Shown here: positions 37,690 to 50,252 of the stretch, piece after piece
Layout: each line of letters begins with the position of its first letter
Position numbering within the stretch: position 1 is the stretch's first letter
Assembly: GCA_030062745.1 (NCBI GenBank)
Contig: CP099840.1
Span: forward strand, 35,467,101-35,531,100
Length of the DNA stretch: 64,000 nt
Reading direction: 5' to 3'
Source: Capitulum mitella
Lineage: Eukaryota; Arthropoda; Thecostraca; Pollicipedomorpha; Pollicipedidae
Program-made: the position numbers and the translations under genes
The notes under the pieces: generated by a model
The model's input: only the letters and a program-made list of their open reading frames with translations
Told to the model about the DNA's origin: nothing
Databases searched by the model: none

Positions 37690-37737
37690 CCACGATGGAA
37701 CGCCTACTTTGGCAATGCTCGGGCGTTGTCCTATTCG
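37690..37737 (+). CDS. RSPH3: RSPH3 exon 3 (48-nt small exon)
   Basis: The exon is bounded by CAG at 37687-37689 and GTAAGT at 37738. It encodes PRWNAYFGNARALSYS in phase 0-0. Joined to exon 4 it gives GNARALSYSGGPSL, comparable to GNTYALQTGPLL in human RSPH3. Because it is short and in phase at both ends, the protein frame would survive if it were skipped, so this is the least certain exon. Confidence 0.5.
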
Positions 37738-38017
37738 GTAAGTCATTTTGTGAGCTTGTTACATGGTATGAAAAGTCTCGCTGCGCCTAGGTGCGCTGCC
37801 AAAACAACCTATTAGCGATTGTCATTTTGCTTTTTTGGTTGTGTTCGCATAGAATTTTTTCAACCGCGTAGCTTCGAGGTTGCAAATGCCATTGGTTTCT
37901 GTTACGGCGTCCAAACAAAATTCCAGCCGTCAAAGGGGCGTGCGTACCAGAGCCTCAAAATACTAGGAATATAAAAGGTGGTGGCCTGCAAATCTATCCA
38001 GTTTCTATATTGATATG

Positions 38018-38082
38018 GTATATATATATATATATATATATCATATACATATACCATGTACCATATACCATATACATATACG
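38018..38082. repeat. (TA)n and TATACCATATAC microsatellite
   Basis: A pure TA run is followed by irregular CATATAC units. Confidence 0.9.
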
Positions 38083-40144
38083 GATACACAGGTCTTATAA
38101 GTACGTTTTGGGGCGAATGCAAGGCGAATAATGGACAAGAGAATATTTACCAGTATTTGCCAGTATGTTTGGTTAGTGCGCCTCATTAAAACTTCTCTGC
38201 AGCAGAGCTTGTTAATGGAGGTCTCTTTGAAAATGGCTGGTTGAAATCAAATTTCGTTTTCGGAAACATAGAGCTGTACGTCGTGAAAGAAATGCAATCT
38301 TCAGTGTTCTCCCGATGATTACAGATCGCCGATATAGGATGTGCAGGCTAGTAGATGGAAAGGAGTGTCGAGAAGACGTAGGGGATGGGAGGAGAAAGAC
38401 AGGAAAAAGGGGAGCGAGAAAAGTTGAGTAAGAGACAAAGGCAGATAAGATACCTTTGTTGAACTAGTGTGGCCGTTTCTGTGCATGGGAAACAGGCGAG
38501 AAACTTGTACCCTAGACCTCACAGTTCCATTACGAGGTTGTTCAGAGTGACGTCATTTGTGTTCCGGGCTTTGGTCTGGTTCCAAAACGTTGAGGTGCGC
38601 ACTTGCTCTTGTTCCCCGGAACGTCTTTTCCGGTATGAGGAGGGTTGTCACGATTCTCTCATGTTGTAACCTGTGGGGGTCATTTTGATTTTCTGAAAAA
38701 GGACAGACTGTGCAGATACACATGCGGAGACATACTTCCCTGCTCCAAAGGGAGACCGCCGCCAAAACAGTACCACAGATTCTTTACAGTTTCACAGATT
38801 ACCCTGTTACCTAGGCCATTAGCTTGCGCAGGGCACGCGAATCTCTTTTTGAGGGTGAGGATACGTTTTTGAACTGTCTTCAATTCGCAATGCGTACAAG
38901 TGGTTCGGGCTCGTGTGCCTCCGTGATCTACCCTCGGCGGTGCTCCGAAACGCTCTGTCGGATACTTTGAAGACCGATGATTTTGATCGCGAAAGAGCTC
39001 AGGCCACTGGTAAATTGCACATAGAGCTAGAAAACCAGCAAGACGCCTTGTGGCACGCTTGACGAATGAGACCTGTGTCGTTGTTGCTTTCATCACAATT
39101 TTTCCTTTATGCTAACCTGTTTTAGTATTTTGCATCCGAAGAACTACAAGGTTAATGGTCACGTGAGCATGTGATATTGTTTGCTGCCATTACTGAAGGG
39201 TTCCACAACATCCATGGAAAAACAAGTCTAAGAGCGAATAACATTACTTCTTGAATATTCATATGGAGGACAGATCTGGCAAGCTTACCCATTGCAAATG
39301 CAAACGTACGCGATTTAAATGATCGAGCTTTCTTCGGATGAGAATTTCGTGAGTCGGTGCCCAGTACTTGTGAAATTAGTAGCCTCCGGGAAGCGTTATG
39401 GCCGGGCCGGACCGCTCAGAGTAATTTTTCTGCTAGGTGGAGTAAAACTCACCCGTAACCATAACACAAAAACGTCCTTGGTCCTTGGTATGCAGTAATA
39501 CCGTTCCAAGACCGCAGTATTAGTAAATGACTTTCCAGGCTTCACCAAGCAAAGTTATGTCATCGGAATTTTTATCTCGCGTTGTTGAACAGGAGATCTC
39601 TTTCGTTTAAAGCCCTGACGTAGAATTTCCCGCGGCATATGTCCTTCGTGGCACATGCAGTTTGTAATAAAGGGAGTACATTTGTAAGGTTTTTAAGAGA
39701 TGCCTAATTTACGTTAAAACTCAATTATCCATGGAATTCTTTACACTCTCTGTGTGCCCCCCTGCAGCAAAGGACATTCGAATTCCATTTTCAAAGTACA
39801 GAAATTAAGCAAAGGTCATCTTGTTGTAAATCCCATGTAGTACATAGACTTTGTCGTAGAAATGGGCTATGATTCGCAAGAGACTTTCCAGGACAGATCA
39901 GGGAAGATGCTTATGGAACGTTGGTTGAAAATGTTCATCCTGACATTGTGACTGGAGGATGTTTCATATCCGTCGGCCGGGTAGAACTAGTCGCAGACGA
40001 AAAAGGGGATGAAAGGACATCGGTTTTGTCAAGTTTTTGGACTGCTGTATATGCAGACCACCGCAGCAGATGGGATGGATCAGGATAGAAAAAATTGAAA
40101 TGCTCAAGGTTGATATAAACACATCGCACTTTGTTTTTATATTC

Positions 40145-40316
40145 GATTGGTTATTGGGTCGTTTAACGACGCTCTCGACTGCCAGGGTCATTTTGCGTCG
40201 CAACTTCTCGTGCCGGTTGTCGCGAGGGATGGCGAAATGTCGCCATTACCCGGACTCGAGCCGGGGACCTTTCGGTCTCAAGGCGAGCACGGTAACCACT
40301 ACACTACGCCGCCCCC
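40145..40316 (-). mobile_element. tRNA-derived SINE with 14-bp target duplication
   Basis: Read on the minus strand it starts GGGGGCGGCGTAGTGTAGTGG. It contains pol III box A TAGTGTAGTGG (40296-40306) and box B GGCTCGAGTCC (40252-40262), and ends CGACCCAATAACCAA. The flanks 40131-40144 and 40317-40330 are TTGYTTTTATATTC with one mismatch, a target-site duplication. The body (about 172 bp) has a tRNA-like head and a short tail that would be recognised by a LINE. Confidence 0.85.
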
Positions 40317-40749
40317 TTGCTTTTATATTCATCCTAGCTTCCAGCATCACAGAAATAGCTCCAGGGCATTGCACTCTCATGCAGGGGTGGGTCCAGGATT
40401 TCGTGAAGAGGGGGAATGGTCAGCGCCGAGCCGGCCTCACGGCCGGCCCTCCTCCATTTTTTTTCGCTTTTCAAATACGAAAGACGTTGATTTGATCAGG
40501 TTCAAGGAAAATGTTTAATGAATTTTTGCAGCCGTATGAAGTAACGGGAAAATTCAAGCACGTCAACTTATTTGGGAAATTTTGCGTTTTGTTCCCCTCC
40601 AAAGTGGCCTAAATATAGCAACAGCTGCGGGATTTTAGGCGGCTGCGTCCCCCCTCTTTTTGAAATGTGTCTGTATCTAGTCCAGGAGTCCCTCTACTCC
40701 CTCATAAATTCTTGAGATATTTTTGCTAGCTTAAGTTAAGTTCCCTCTT

Positions 40750-42310
40750 GCATTTACAGGGGTACTTTTGGTGGTATCAGGCCGTCTACCGTGTCAGGAC
40801 CTTCTAGTGGTCTCAGGTTCCTTTTACAGTTTCACCTGTCCCTCGGGACGTGTTAGGCGCTCCCTTGGTGGTTTCAGGGACGCCTGGGGCAGTTTTGCTG
40901 ACCAGTCTGGAAATTTCAGGGGCACTTCAGTCATCTTGGGTTCTCTTCTGGCAATCCTCTAGGTCTTTTGGCTGTTTCAGGAACTGTCCGGACGTCTCAA
41001 GGTTTAGTAGTTTCAGGAGCCCTTCTGGTCGTCTCAGGGACCCCTTTTGCTGGAGACTGCTGATGAGCAGGCTCAAAGGCCACTCTCGAGCAGTTTCAGG
41101 GAAACACCTGTTGTCCTAGGTGCCCTCTTGTTGTCTCTGAGGGGCATTTTTGCCGTCTCATGGGCCCCCTGGCAGCTGCAAAAGACCTTTTGTTGATTTC
41201 AGGGCTCCTGTGCAGTATCATGGGCCCCTGAACGTCACCGAGGGTCTCCATGACTGTATCATGAGTCTTCTTCTGTTACATGGTGTATGTCTGGGAGTCT
41301 TAGGGTCCCTCTAGCCGTATCAGGGGCTTTTGTTGGCGCCTCAGGGACCTCACTGGCAGCATCAGGGAACCTTTTCCGTGCCAGGAGCCCTCTGGCCGTG
41401 CAGCGCCCCATACCGCCTCAGAGGATCCCTTGTCGTCTACATGTTAGGGGCTCTCCGACCTTGATGGTTGTCCCAGGGGTCATCTGCCGTGTTGGGGCTC
41501 ATCTTACCGTTTCAAGACCCATCTGACCTTCTCAGCGTCCTATAACTGCATCAAGAACGTCTCAGGGTTTCAAAAAGACCAGTGTAGCCCCTTTGGGGCC
41601 CTTTCGAAGTTGAGAAGGGCACAGGAATCCCTGTGCAGGGGGCCCTTCTGGCTGGCCAGGGTCTCTTTATGCCGTGTTATGTTATGTTAAGTTCTTGCCG
41701 TCTCGGGGGCCTCTCTGGCACTTTTAACGGTCCCATGGACCATTTGCCGCTTTGGGGCCTCTCTTGAAGTCCAGGGACCCTTAGAGGGTTTCGGGGATCC
41801 TTTTATTCGTCTTTAGGGGCCATCTTGTCGTCTCATGGTCTCAGTAACTCTACCGGAGGTCCTCCGTCTGCATCAGGAACCTTCGGCTTTTCACACAGGC
41901 CCATGAAAGCCATGCGGGCTCCTATGGCATTCCAGGGGCCCCTGTGCCGTCCTCAGGACTCAGTCCTCATCTTGGCCATCTCAGTGGCCCTGTAATCCTT
42001 CTGGTGGTCTCGGGAACAATCTGCGGCGATGAAACCCTCTTGTGGTTACAGGGGCCCTTTGGGAACTTCAGAGACCTTTCCATGCGTCTCAGGGGTCATC
42101 TATCCCTCCCAGAGGCTCCCTGACAACATCAAGAACCCGTCACATTTCCACAGAAACCCTGTGAAGTTCATTCTGGCCCCCTTCGGGTTCCCTTTTGAGA
42201 CTGAGAGGGACCCCTTTGCGAGAGGGCTCCTTCAGGACCCCTCTCATGGCCCCCTTCTCAGGCCTAGGGGGCGGTCGCCCCCCATGACCCCTTCCCCCGG
42301 TCCGCGCCTG
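40750..42310. repeat. degenerate minisatellite (TCAGGGGCCC / GTCTCAGG type)
   Basis: About 1.5 kb of loosely repeated units of roughly 30-35 bp alternate CCTCTGGCCGT-like and TTTCAGGGGCCC-like words. It is GC-rich and gives false frames on the + strand. Confidence 0.75.
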
Positions 42311-43819
42311 TTTTCATGCATTTGAACCAACTGCTAGTAATTGCCTGTAGCGACACAACAGGATGTTCTGGACGGTTTTTATTTCGTTAGAGGAACAAAT
42401 GTGGACAAACTTTTAGAAAGATATCTCAGCCCACTAAGGATATCAGTGGCCATTCTTTAGTTTTTTTCATAGTTCACTGGCGTATTGTGATTTCTGAGTT
42501 TGTTTTGAGTATACGTCGGCATTTTCATGGAAAAAAACAAAGACTTCGGCTTAAATGGACATGGATTTGTGACGTACTTGACATCAATGATTCTACTAAA
42601 GAATGCATCCCATTTTATGCCGAAATAGATATTTCTGTGTTAACATGAGATACCAGAAACAAACTATAAGCGACTGAGTACAGCTATTTTTCTGTTACAC
42701 AGTTGTGCCCCTAATGATCAAACGACGGCAGATATGGAAAGACATAACACTTCTGAGGCGCAGCCAAGGGGGGCCAGGCCCCCCCCCAGGCCCGTATTTT
42801 TTTGTGGAAACCATTGCACATCGTCCTCCCAGGAGGCGGTTTTCGTACGATTCCAGTTCATTCTGAGCCCCCCCCCCACTAATAAAATCCTAGTTGCGTC
42901 CCTGTAACGCTTCCTGAGCTTCTTTTCAAACCCGATACCCTGCTGCCATTTTTTGAATACTGCCAACATTTGAAAGTTAATTCCACGTATAATCGCCCCG
43001 GACAAAAAAGGCTACTCGATTTTCTTTGTCCCGGCGTTGTTTAATGTGTTTCTCTTGCAGTCTGCAATTTACCGTCCATTTTGGGTTTGGTGTGACCTCC
43101 GAGCTAATCACTGAACGCAAGATGAAGAACAGAGTCATACCAGGAGGTGACGGGTGATAAACCAATGCCGACGTACACCACTCTGACAGAGATGGTCCAC
43201 AGGAAATCTTGCATATGAAGAATTGCAAACTGTTAAAAATCTTACTGCACGTTGTAACTTTAAGTACTCGGGTGGCTTGTGAATAACAATGTTATGAAAG
43301 GCTGTTATGAACGTGTGTATCCATTGAAACGCCCCTGAAGAGGTGAAGGATGGTATTAATAGGTTGCACTGTTTTTGCTATTGTTTCCATACTCATCTTT
43401 TGTTATTGCTATGTATCATATCGTCGCATATGACGAATCGGGCTTAAATTAAGGTAATGAGCAAATAACCACATTCAGACGATTACGAGGATGGATGTAG
43501 CATACGATGGGCTGACGTTATCGATGGCGTTATCGAATCATTGTTTTCTTGATTAACATGAACGGTTTGTGCATATTCCATCTGCCACGTTGACGCGTCC
43601 ATTTGCTTTTCGAGACAAAAAGTATTTAAACCCCTGTAGATTAGTGGCAACACTGCTGACGGAAGCCCGCTGTTTGTTTTGCAGGCCAGTCGCGTCGGTC
43701 AAGTGTTTTTGAGCACGCTGTGGGGATGTCGCTGCTCGAAATGCTCAAAGGCAAGTCTGTCCTAACTTGCAAGAGCGGAAAATCGGCGAAATGCTCCCGA
43801 GGCCCGATGGCCGAGCTGT

Positions 43820-44773
43820 CTAAGTCGTCCACAAAAAGAGCATATGGGAGTGGTGACGCGGGGAGGACATCGTGGTCCGACCGTCCGCCAGGGTGTCGAC
43901 TTCACTGAAATACAGCGAGAAAGAGTTGTCTCGAAAGTCGAAAGTCACAGTCGCGTGCCACGAAGTTTTATGGCAAGAGCAGGCGTTCCTAAACTCTCTT
44001 AGCCGGAGGCAAACCTGTCCGACGTGCTCTTGGTTGGCGAGAGTCCGCGCTTTCGCGACAAGGCCTCCTAATCGGTGAACTGTGGTTTCAGTTTCGGGTG
44101 GGCAGCACATTTGATTGAGCATACTCCTTTTAAAAACTGGCTTAGTCGTGGCGTTAGACCACGACTCATGTGATAGCTGTATACGAATATAGGTGATAAC
44201 TGAGAACGAAGGGTTTCGCACCTCACATGTCAACGAGTACAGCTGCTGTATCTGCCCCAGTGATGCTGACATTGCCGATGAACAACTCATGCATGGGAGA
44301 AAGTTCACGAAATACGTGTCGTCGATAAGGACTGCTAAAAGATGTAGGACTCCGAAACATAGCAAAAATACCGCCCACAGGCAGTAACTGTCGAAATGCT
44401 CAACTTTTTTGTCAGCAGTGAAGGATAAAAAACGGTACTCGTTTGTAATAGGTTGCGTTAAAACTGCTTTAACATGAGTTCGGAAAAAGGGACTCAGTGA
44501 GATACAAAACACGAAAATGCTGGAAACTGCAATAAACATCTTCCGATACCTTCGGATGGAACGTTTTTTTTTTTTAAATGAAGCTAAAACTGTATGATGG
44601 GTATCCCATTTGGGATAGTTTTGCGTGACCGTCGCTTGAAATTTTTGGTCGTTAAAACTCATGGTTATGGTATGGTTAAAGCATCTCCATATCAGGATGG
44701 TTACTGATATCCGAGAAATGCGGTTCGGGCGGGGGGGGAAGGGCGCGAATCCGAAAACGGTACCCATTACCAT
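43820..44773 (-). other. unassigned 317-codon ORF in RSPH3 intron
   Basis: This is the longest minus-strand frame that is not made by a repeat. It starts ATG at 44771-44773 and has two clear hydrophobic stretches (MFIAVSSIFVFCISLSPFF and LWAVFLLCFGVLHLLAVLI), suggesting a two-span membrane protein. Against this, it includes a T13-type homopolymer (44565-44578, AAA codons), there is no conserved domain I can name, and its last part runs through a possible minus-strand acceptor near 43905. It could be a nested gene, a fragment or chance. Confidence 0.2.
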
Positions 44774-45239
44774 GCCGTAATATTCAGAAATAAGAAGCGC
44801 ATGACATCCAAATTAAAATAAATTTAGGCAACTTGGCTCTTCGCGGAACAGTTACAGAGTCATCAGTTTTGCACGTCGCGGAGTTTGTGTTTTTCGGGGT
44901 GTTTTAGTGGAGCGGCTAACCTGGAACAGGTCATGTAAACAACCAACTGGGTAGCTGTTCCTAATCCAGCCGAAGGCGTTTCGGCGAAATTGGCCACGAT
45001 AAGCCCCTGTAGCCTGCGTCATATTGAGTCATTGTTTTGACGGGTATTTCGGCCGACATAGTGCGCATTTATTGCTACCAACGTCATGCGCAAGGTAGGC
45101 GTTGTCAGATGTGCCCTGGATCGTTATGTCCCCGCTTCTACCGTTACCTCCCGCTGCGAGGGAGGTAACAGTGAATGATCTTCGTCGAATGATTCTCAAC
45201 AGCAAGCGCCTCCGTCCCGTCGGATGACTCGGTCAGAGA

Positions 45240-45614
45240 CTATTGCACAGATGCAGGAGCGGGCGCCGCGCCGTATCCTAACTTAGCTAAAATGTCGACG
45301 TGGGCCTGCGTAAGCGCCTTGTTCAGTAGTCTGGATCCAGCTTGAGATGACGATGAAGGTGTTGGTTGCAGCATATCAGGGCATTTAGGCGGTTCTGCGT
45401 GCACTGTGTCATCCAGTTCACTAATTCGTGACTGGTATGCGCCTCGTGTGAAAGAGGCACTCCTGCCACATGACTGTCCTGGGAACCGAAACATGACGTC
45501 CTTGCCACGTTTGAACAGACAGGAGCGGCGATCCGTACGCCTGCAGCTTGCGCATATTTTGTAGACAACCATGCTCATGGCAATCAATATGCTGTCTCGG
45601 AGGTGCAGGTACAG
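45240..45614 (-). other. unassigned ORF, possible terminal exon of a nested minus-strand gene
   Basis: On the minus strand an AG (TTGTTAG) precedes an open frame of 124 codons and stop. It begins LYLHLRDSILIAMSMVVYK, followed by a Cys/Arg-rich stretch and a Pro/Ser-rich tail ending YGAAPAPASVQ. GC content is higher than in the flanks. No family is recognised and no upstream exon was found. Confidence 0.25.
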
Positions 45615-46869
45615 CTAACAATTAGGCTCCGCATTCCCTATTTATCTGAAGTTAATGGATTACTTTATTTGAACCGGCTTCCAAAGTAGATAATTAGTCA
45701 TTCTGTTCAACAATTAATCAGTCTTTCGCGAGAACAATTATCTTTCATTCATACGTACCAAAGGAAGTTTATTAAAGTTGTGGGAAACCACATTGTTGAA
45801 TAAAGCTCGATATAAGCTCGATATATATTTATCAAATGCTCGCAAGAGGAAAATAAAGAGGTAAAGTAGATACACAGCAGACGCAGGTTAGATGTTGTTA
45901 GGTGCTCTTATTGAGCAAATTTAAATTGACGTCTGAAAAATGAACAATAAATCGTTTGCATTATTTTCTGGAACAACTGATTTCCTTCATGCATGATACA
46001 CATATAGATTCCAGCAAGATTTACAGTCGAATGTATTGGTTGCACATTTTTTGAAAGTAAAATTCATCGAAAGATGTTACAGAAAGGGCTTCGAGGATCG
46101 TGAATCTTGTTTGGCCTGATATATTTCGATCTCTTCGTTCCATTGAATGACTACTGCATTCCAAGTGTCCGATGTTCACTAACCAGCTCGTGATTGTCCT
46201 TATGCAGACCCCGGCCTCCTGGGTAAGTATTGGAATGGCGCATGTACTGCTTAGAGCAATATTTATACTTGCATACAATTTTGTTCTTTTGCGCTTCACT
46301 TTAGGGGCACATTGCTGGAAGTGAACGTCACTGAACGCACAATTTTCTTTTCATGTTTGTGCTTTTTCTGATATTTTGGACGTTTGGAATCCTGTGGCTG
46401 ATGTTGTTACGACCTCGCTAAGAGAACATCGACGCGCGTTTGGTCATTTTTCTGAACGTGTTTTGCATATGATGCGGGGAGTTTTACGACTGTCCTTGTT
46501 CCGTCACCAAGTATGATGTCTTCGGATACAGGTAAGAGACGTAGCCAGAGGTACCTACAGGGACCTTCCCCAGAGGTACCTAGAGACGTTACAGTTTAGA
46601 TCAACTCCTTAACTTGTCGAACAGTGAGAACGCCAAATTTGGATATAGAAACATCCATCTGAATGCCGCGTTGTGTGCACGGAATTATAATGCGCGAGCT
46701 GTCTGCGTTTCACAGGTCATTTTTAAGGGACTACAATTTTGGCATTTTCTTCCTTTCTATGTGCGCTGCCAATCTTGACATCTTTGGGTGCTTCACCCTG
46801 ACGTAGTTGTCCTCTTAAAAAAAGATTAGAACTGAAATATTTGACATAGTTGCCTTTTTATGCATGTTA

Positions 46870-46891
46870 CATACACACACACACACATATA

Positions 46892-46930
<39 letters not shown>
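46870..46930. repeat. (CA)n(TA)n microsatellite
   Basis: A short ACACAC run is followed by a TA run. Confidence 0.95.
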
Positions 46931-46932
<2 letters not shown>

Positions 46933-47795
46933 CGCCACTGGCACGCTGATATGAGTTTCGGATCCTTCGTATGGGTAAAAGATCACGAGTAGCCATTGTA
47001 TTACGTAAATGTGAAGAGATTCAGTTCGGATCAGAGTTCAGGCTGCGCAAATGAACATCAAACGGAGTTTAGTTCTAATACAGTGGTTTGATACAACAAA
47101 AAATATTTATATATATTGTAAATTATCTAAGAAATCAAATGCATTACTGTTTGTAACGTGATCTGAAGAGGTTTAGTGTCAGTTTTATTTTAGGATGTTA
47201 TTGCAAAGTTATCCGATATCAGCACCGTTTCCAGGTAAGGTAACCGCCATTTATATATCTAATTAGGTGTCATGTAAAAGTACGTTGAATCGAGATTAAG
47301 TGGAATGTGTCGGTACCGCGCAAAAGGCGGTGAAGACATCCGTCAAGCTGGCTCATCAATAACAGATTTTCTCAGTCGCCTCTTTGGCACTTTGCGCCAT
47401 CTGCCCTCGTTTAAGCCAATGTCTCCGTTGCTTGCGCGTAATCAAAAACATCTACAATTGGTCCTGCAATATTTTCACCAGATTTACAGAACATTGATCA
47501 GCCATCGACCGGGAACCTGCGCCGCCGACATTTGCTGCTCTAGGAGCGCTGATGGCTGCGATTGCCGGCTGATGTTCTCTGATGCATCTCGAGTGATGGA
47601 GAAACGAGCAGAAGGAAGTCGAGGGACCAACAGATCACGAAAGTGAACAGGACGAGATTTGACGCCAGGTCTTTTTTCCTTTCTTTTTCTGTTTTTTTTC
47701 CCCTTCCTCGACCAATCGCCCGGGGCGTCGCTGTGGATCGCCAGCCTGCACGAGCAGGCGCACGAATGGCGGTGGCGTGTCGGCGTCTATTCCAG

Positions 47796-48075
47796 ACCGG
47801 GTCCGGCCTGACAGACATCATCTGTTGCAAGGCGGGCCCAGCCTGACGGACATCATCTGTTGCAGGGCGGGCCCAGCCTGACGGACACCATCTGTTGTAG
47901 GGTGGGCCCAGCCTGACGGACATCATCTGTTGCAGGGCGGGCCCAGCCTGACGGACACCATCTGTTGTAGGGTGGACCCAGCCTGACGGACATCATCTGT
48001 TGCAGGGCGGGCCCAGCCTGACGGACATCATCTGTTGCAGGGCGGGCCCAGCCTGACGGACATCATCCGGTACCA
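47796..48075 (+). repeat. RSPH3: 35-bp tandem repeat carrying the RSPH3 exon 4 splice acceptor
   Basis: Units begin at 47796 (diverged), 47831, 47866, 47901, 47936, 47971, 48006 and 48041, exactly 35 bp apart. Each contains TCTGTTG(C/T)AG, then GG(C/T)GGGCCCAGCCTGACGG and ACATCAT. The last unit is the true intron-exon junction, so acceptor and first exon bases have been copied together. Confidence 0.95.
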
Positions 48076-48229
48076 GGAGGCCCGCCGTCGGAATGCCGGC
48101 CTGCAGAACGGCTCCATCTCGCGCCGCTCGGGCCCTAACCTGCGCCGCCGTGACGAGCGAGTGCGCACCCCGCCAGCCGTGGCCGGACGCAAACACTACC
48201 GCCTCCAGACGGAGCCCTACCTGGAGGAG
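48041..48229 (+). CDS. RSPH3: RSPH3 exon 4
   Basis: 63 codons, phase 0-0, between CAG (48038-48040) and GTATGC (48230). It encodes GGPSLTDIIRYQEARRRN, an arginine-rich linker, and RKHYRLQTEPYLEE. The end matches RKHVDVQTELYLEE of human RSPH3 closely. The true start among the tandem acceptors is placed at the last copy because the preceding copies are not followed by a donor and a 35-bp shift breaks the frame. Confidence 0.88.
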
Positions 48230-50123
48230 GTATGCCCGTCGACCGTCAATGGGGCTATGCTAATTTGCTTTGTTGTAAATGATCGCGCCGGTCCGGTCGG
48301 CGGCACCCTTCGGTGCATCGTATGGTACATCGGCACCCTTAGGTGTGTCGGCGATTACGCGAACTTAACACGCGCGCCGGAGAGGGTCAGAGAATGCCTT
48401 GAGTCGGAAAGGGGCGTGTTTGCACCCCTTCCCCAACTTCGCAAAGTATAGGTCAGTTTGAACGAAATTTTGCTAGGAGGCAGCGCCCGTTTTTTGGCTG
48501 CAAACTGTTATAATCCTAGGTCAATATCTTGCAGCTGGATTGAGGTCATTCTTATTTCGGTGATTTTGCTGCAGACAAATACCTTATCTTTCTCATGTAA
48601 TAACTCGCAGATTATGATAAAATGAGACATGCTGGCGACTGCAATAGATTTCCCATAAACGCAGCAATAAATATACACGTAGATCCTAGCATTTTCCGTA
48701 GAAATACCTAAATCACACGAAGAATATAAAACAAAAAACTGCTTTCGCGGGGGCTGATATCTTGCTCGGACTGATATGCAACTTTTAAACATCATTTATT
48801 AATTCGCCCAATTTAGTACATGTGACGCAGAATTTTGTGACATTCAGAAAATCAAAACTGGGCTTTCACTAGCACATTGTGTGGCGGAACTTGAAGCTTT
48901 GAACTGGAAATGGTTCGGTACTAGTTCGTTAGCTCACCAGAGAGGCTAATTTACACCAGGTGGAGGTAATTACCTCTAGGTTGGGAACCACTGCCTTGCT
49001 TGGTCCAACGATTCATTTCGTAGAAGTGCAAACAGGATGCATTATTCATTGCCCCTCCCCCCCCTCTTTAGATCCCTGAATGTCTCATTAAAAAGCATGT
49101 AAGTAAGTACTGGCGCAAAATGTATGTTTCGGACCCTTAGTTCTTATTGTCATTTACTTTTAAGTCCTACAGGGATCCGAGGACGACCAGGAAGTATGGT
49201 ACAGAACCCCATTTTAAAGCTCCTGGCACTGCCATTGACAAATGTTTGGATTTTAAAGCATGTATATACGCAACTTATGTTCCGAGGATTCCTTTGAACT
49301 ATATCGCAGAAAAATCAGACAGCTCCAGAAACATCAGTGGGACTGAATACGCCCCCAAGTGAAGTTTAGTTCTAAAAAGTCCCTGAATAACGTTAAGGGC
49401 GGTATACGTAGCATAGTCGGTTTCGTAAAGATCATGACAGCGAACTTCGAAAGAAGAGCGAGAAGTTATGGACAGAATAATGGTTAGCGGTTAATGTTGA
49501 TGTGCTCTTGTAAATGCTGTTATACGGTACCTACAGGGATGGAGCACGGATGAGAAGCTCTGATGCATACTTTGGGACTTGGACATGCCTGTGTATGCCC
49601 AGAGGTAGCGACGGCAGTGGCTAGACGGGACTGGACAGACCAAAATTCACATTAACTTATTCTGTGTGTGTATGACGTCTTCTGACGTCGCCGAAACGAC
49701 CTGGCGGTTATCACGAAAAAAACCTTCCCGTTTCCAAAGTTGGTAGCCGTGAAAAGCAACGGCGCGGCGAAGGGAACTCTGGGGATAGCATCAGGATGCC
49801 CCTCATTAGAAACAGGAGGCTATTAGAAAAGTGTTCGGTCGTACTGGGACGGAGTGTCCGGGCTTTGGACTTATTTTTGCGGTCATGCAACGGACCGAGC
49901 GATAAGGCTGCGTATCGATTCTGGCGTCCGTTTGTTAGCAGCCCCTACTGCGGCGGGACTGGTGTTGACCTAGGATGACGTCGTTCGCAAAGACCGTCTA
50001 AGCTTCTGTAGCTCTCGCTAAGCTACCAAGTCGAGTCAGGCGACAGAAAACTCCAGGCCGGACGTCGCCAGACGGTGAGTTCGGCGCGCGATGCTGACCG
50101 GGGCCGGGGGACGTGGTCCTCAG
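48230..50123 (+). other. RSPH3: RSPH3 intron 4
   Basis: GTATGC to CCTCAG, 1,894 bp. No feature was recognised inside it. Confidence 0.7.
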
Positions 50124-50252
50124 ATCCGGGACCGCCGCCTGGAGTCGGACGTGGCCGTGCAGACCGATCCGATGATGGACCGGCCGAGCACGCCGCAGTT
50201 CGTGCCATCCAAGACCGGCGCCGACGCCGCCACCCAGATCTTCGAGGGCGAC
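50124..50252 (+). CDS. RSPH3: RSPH3 exon 5
   Basis: 43 codons, phase 0-0, after CAG at 50121-50123 and before GTGAGT at 50253. The product IRDRRLESDVAVQTDPMMDR, PSTPQFVPSKTG and ADAATQIFEGD matches the most conserved RSPH3 block (VQTDAFLDRP, PTPLFIPAKTGKD, ATQILEGE). This block is diagnostic for the radial spoke 3 family. Confidence 0.95.

Larger units (their letters stand above)
37738..48040 (+). other. RSPH3: RSPH3 intron 3 (10.3 kb)
   Basis: The largest intron contains a TA microsatellite (38018-38082), a SINE (40145-40316), a degenerate minisatellite (40750-42310), two unassigned minus-strand frames (43820-44773 and 45240-45614), a microsatellite (46870-46930) and the 35-bp acceptor repeat (47796-48040). 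No other gene was recognised. Confidence 0.65.

Noticed and set aside
40252..40306. Possible tRNA gene
   Set aside because: Box A and box B are present, but the sequence is followed by a tail and bounded by target-site duplications, so it is a SINE and not a functional tRNA.
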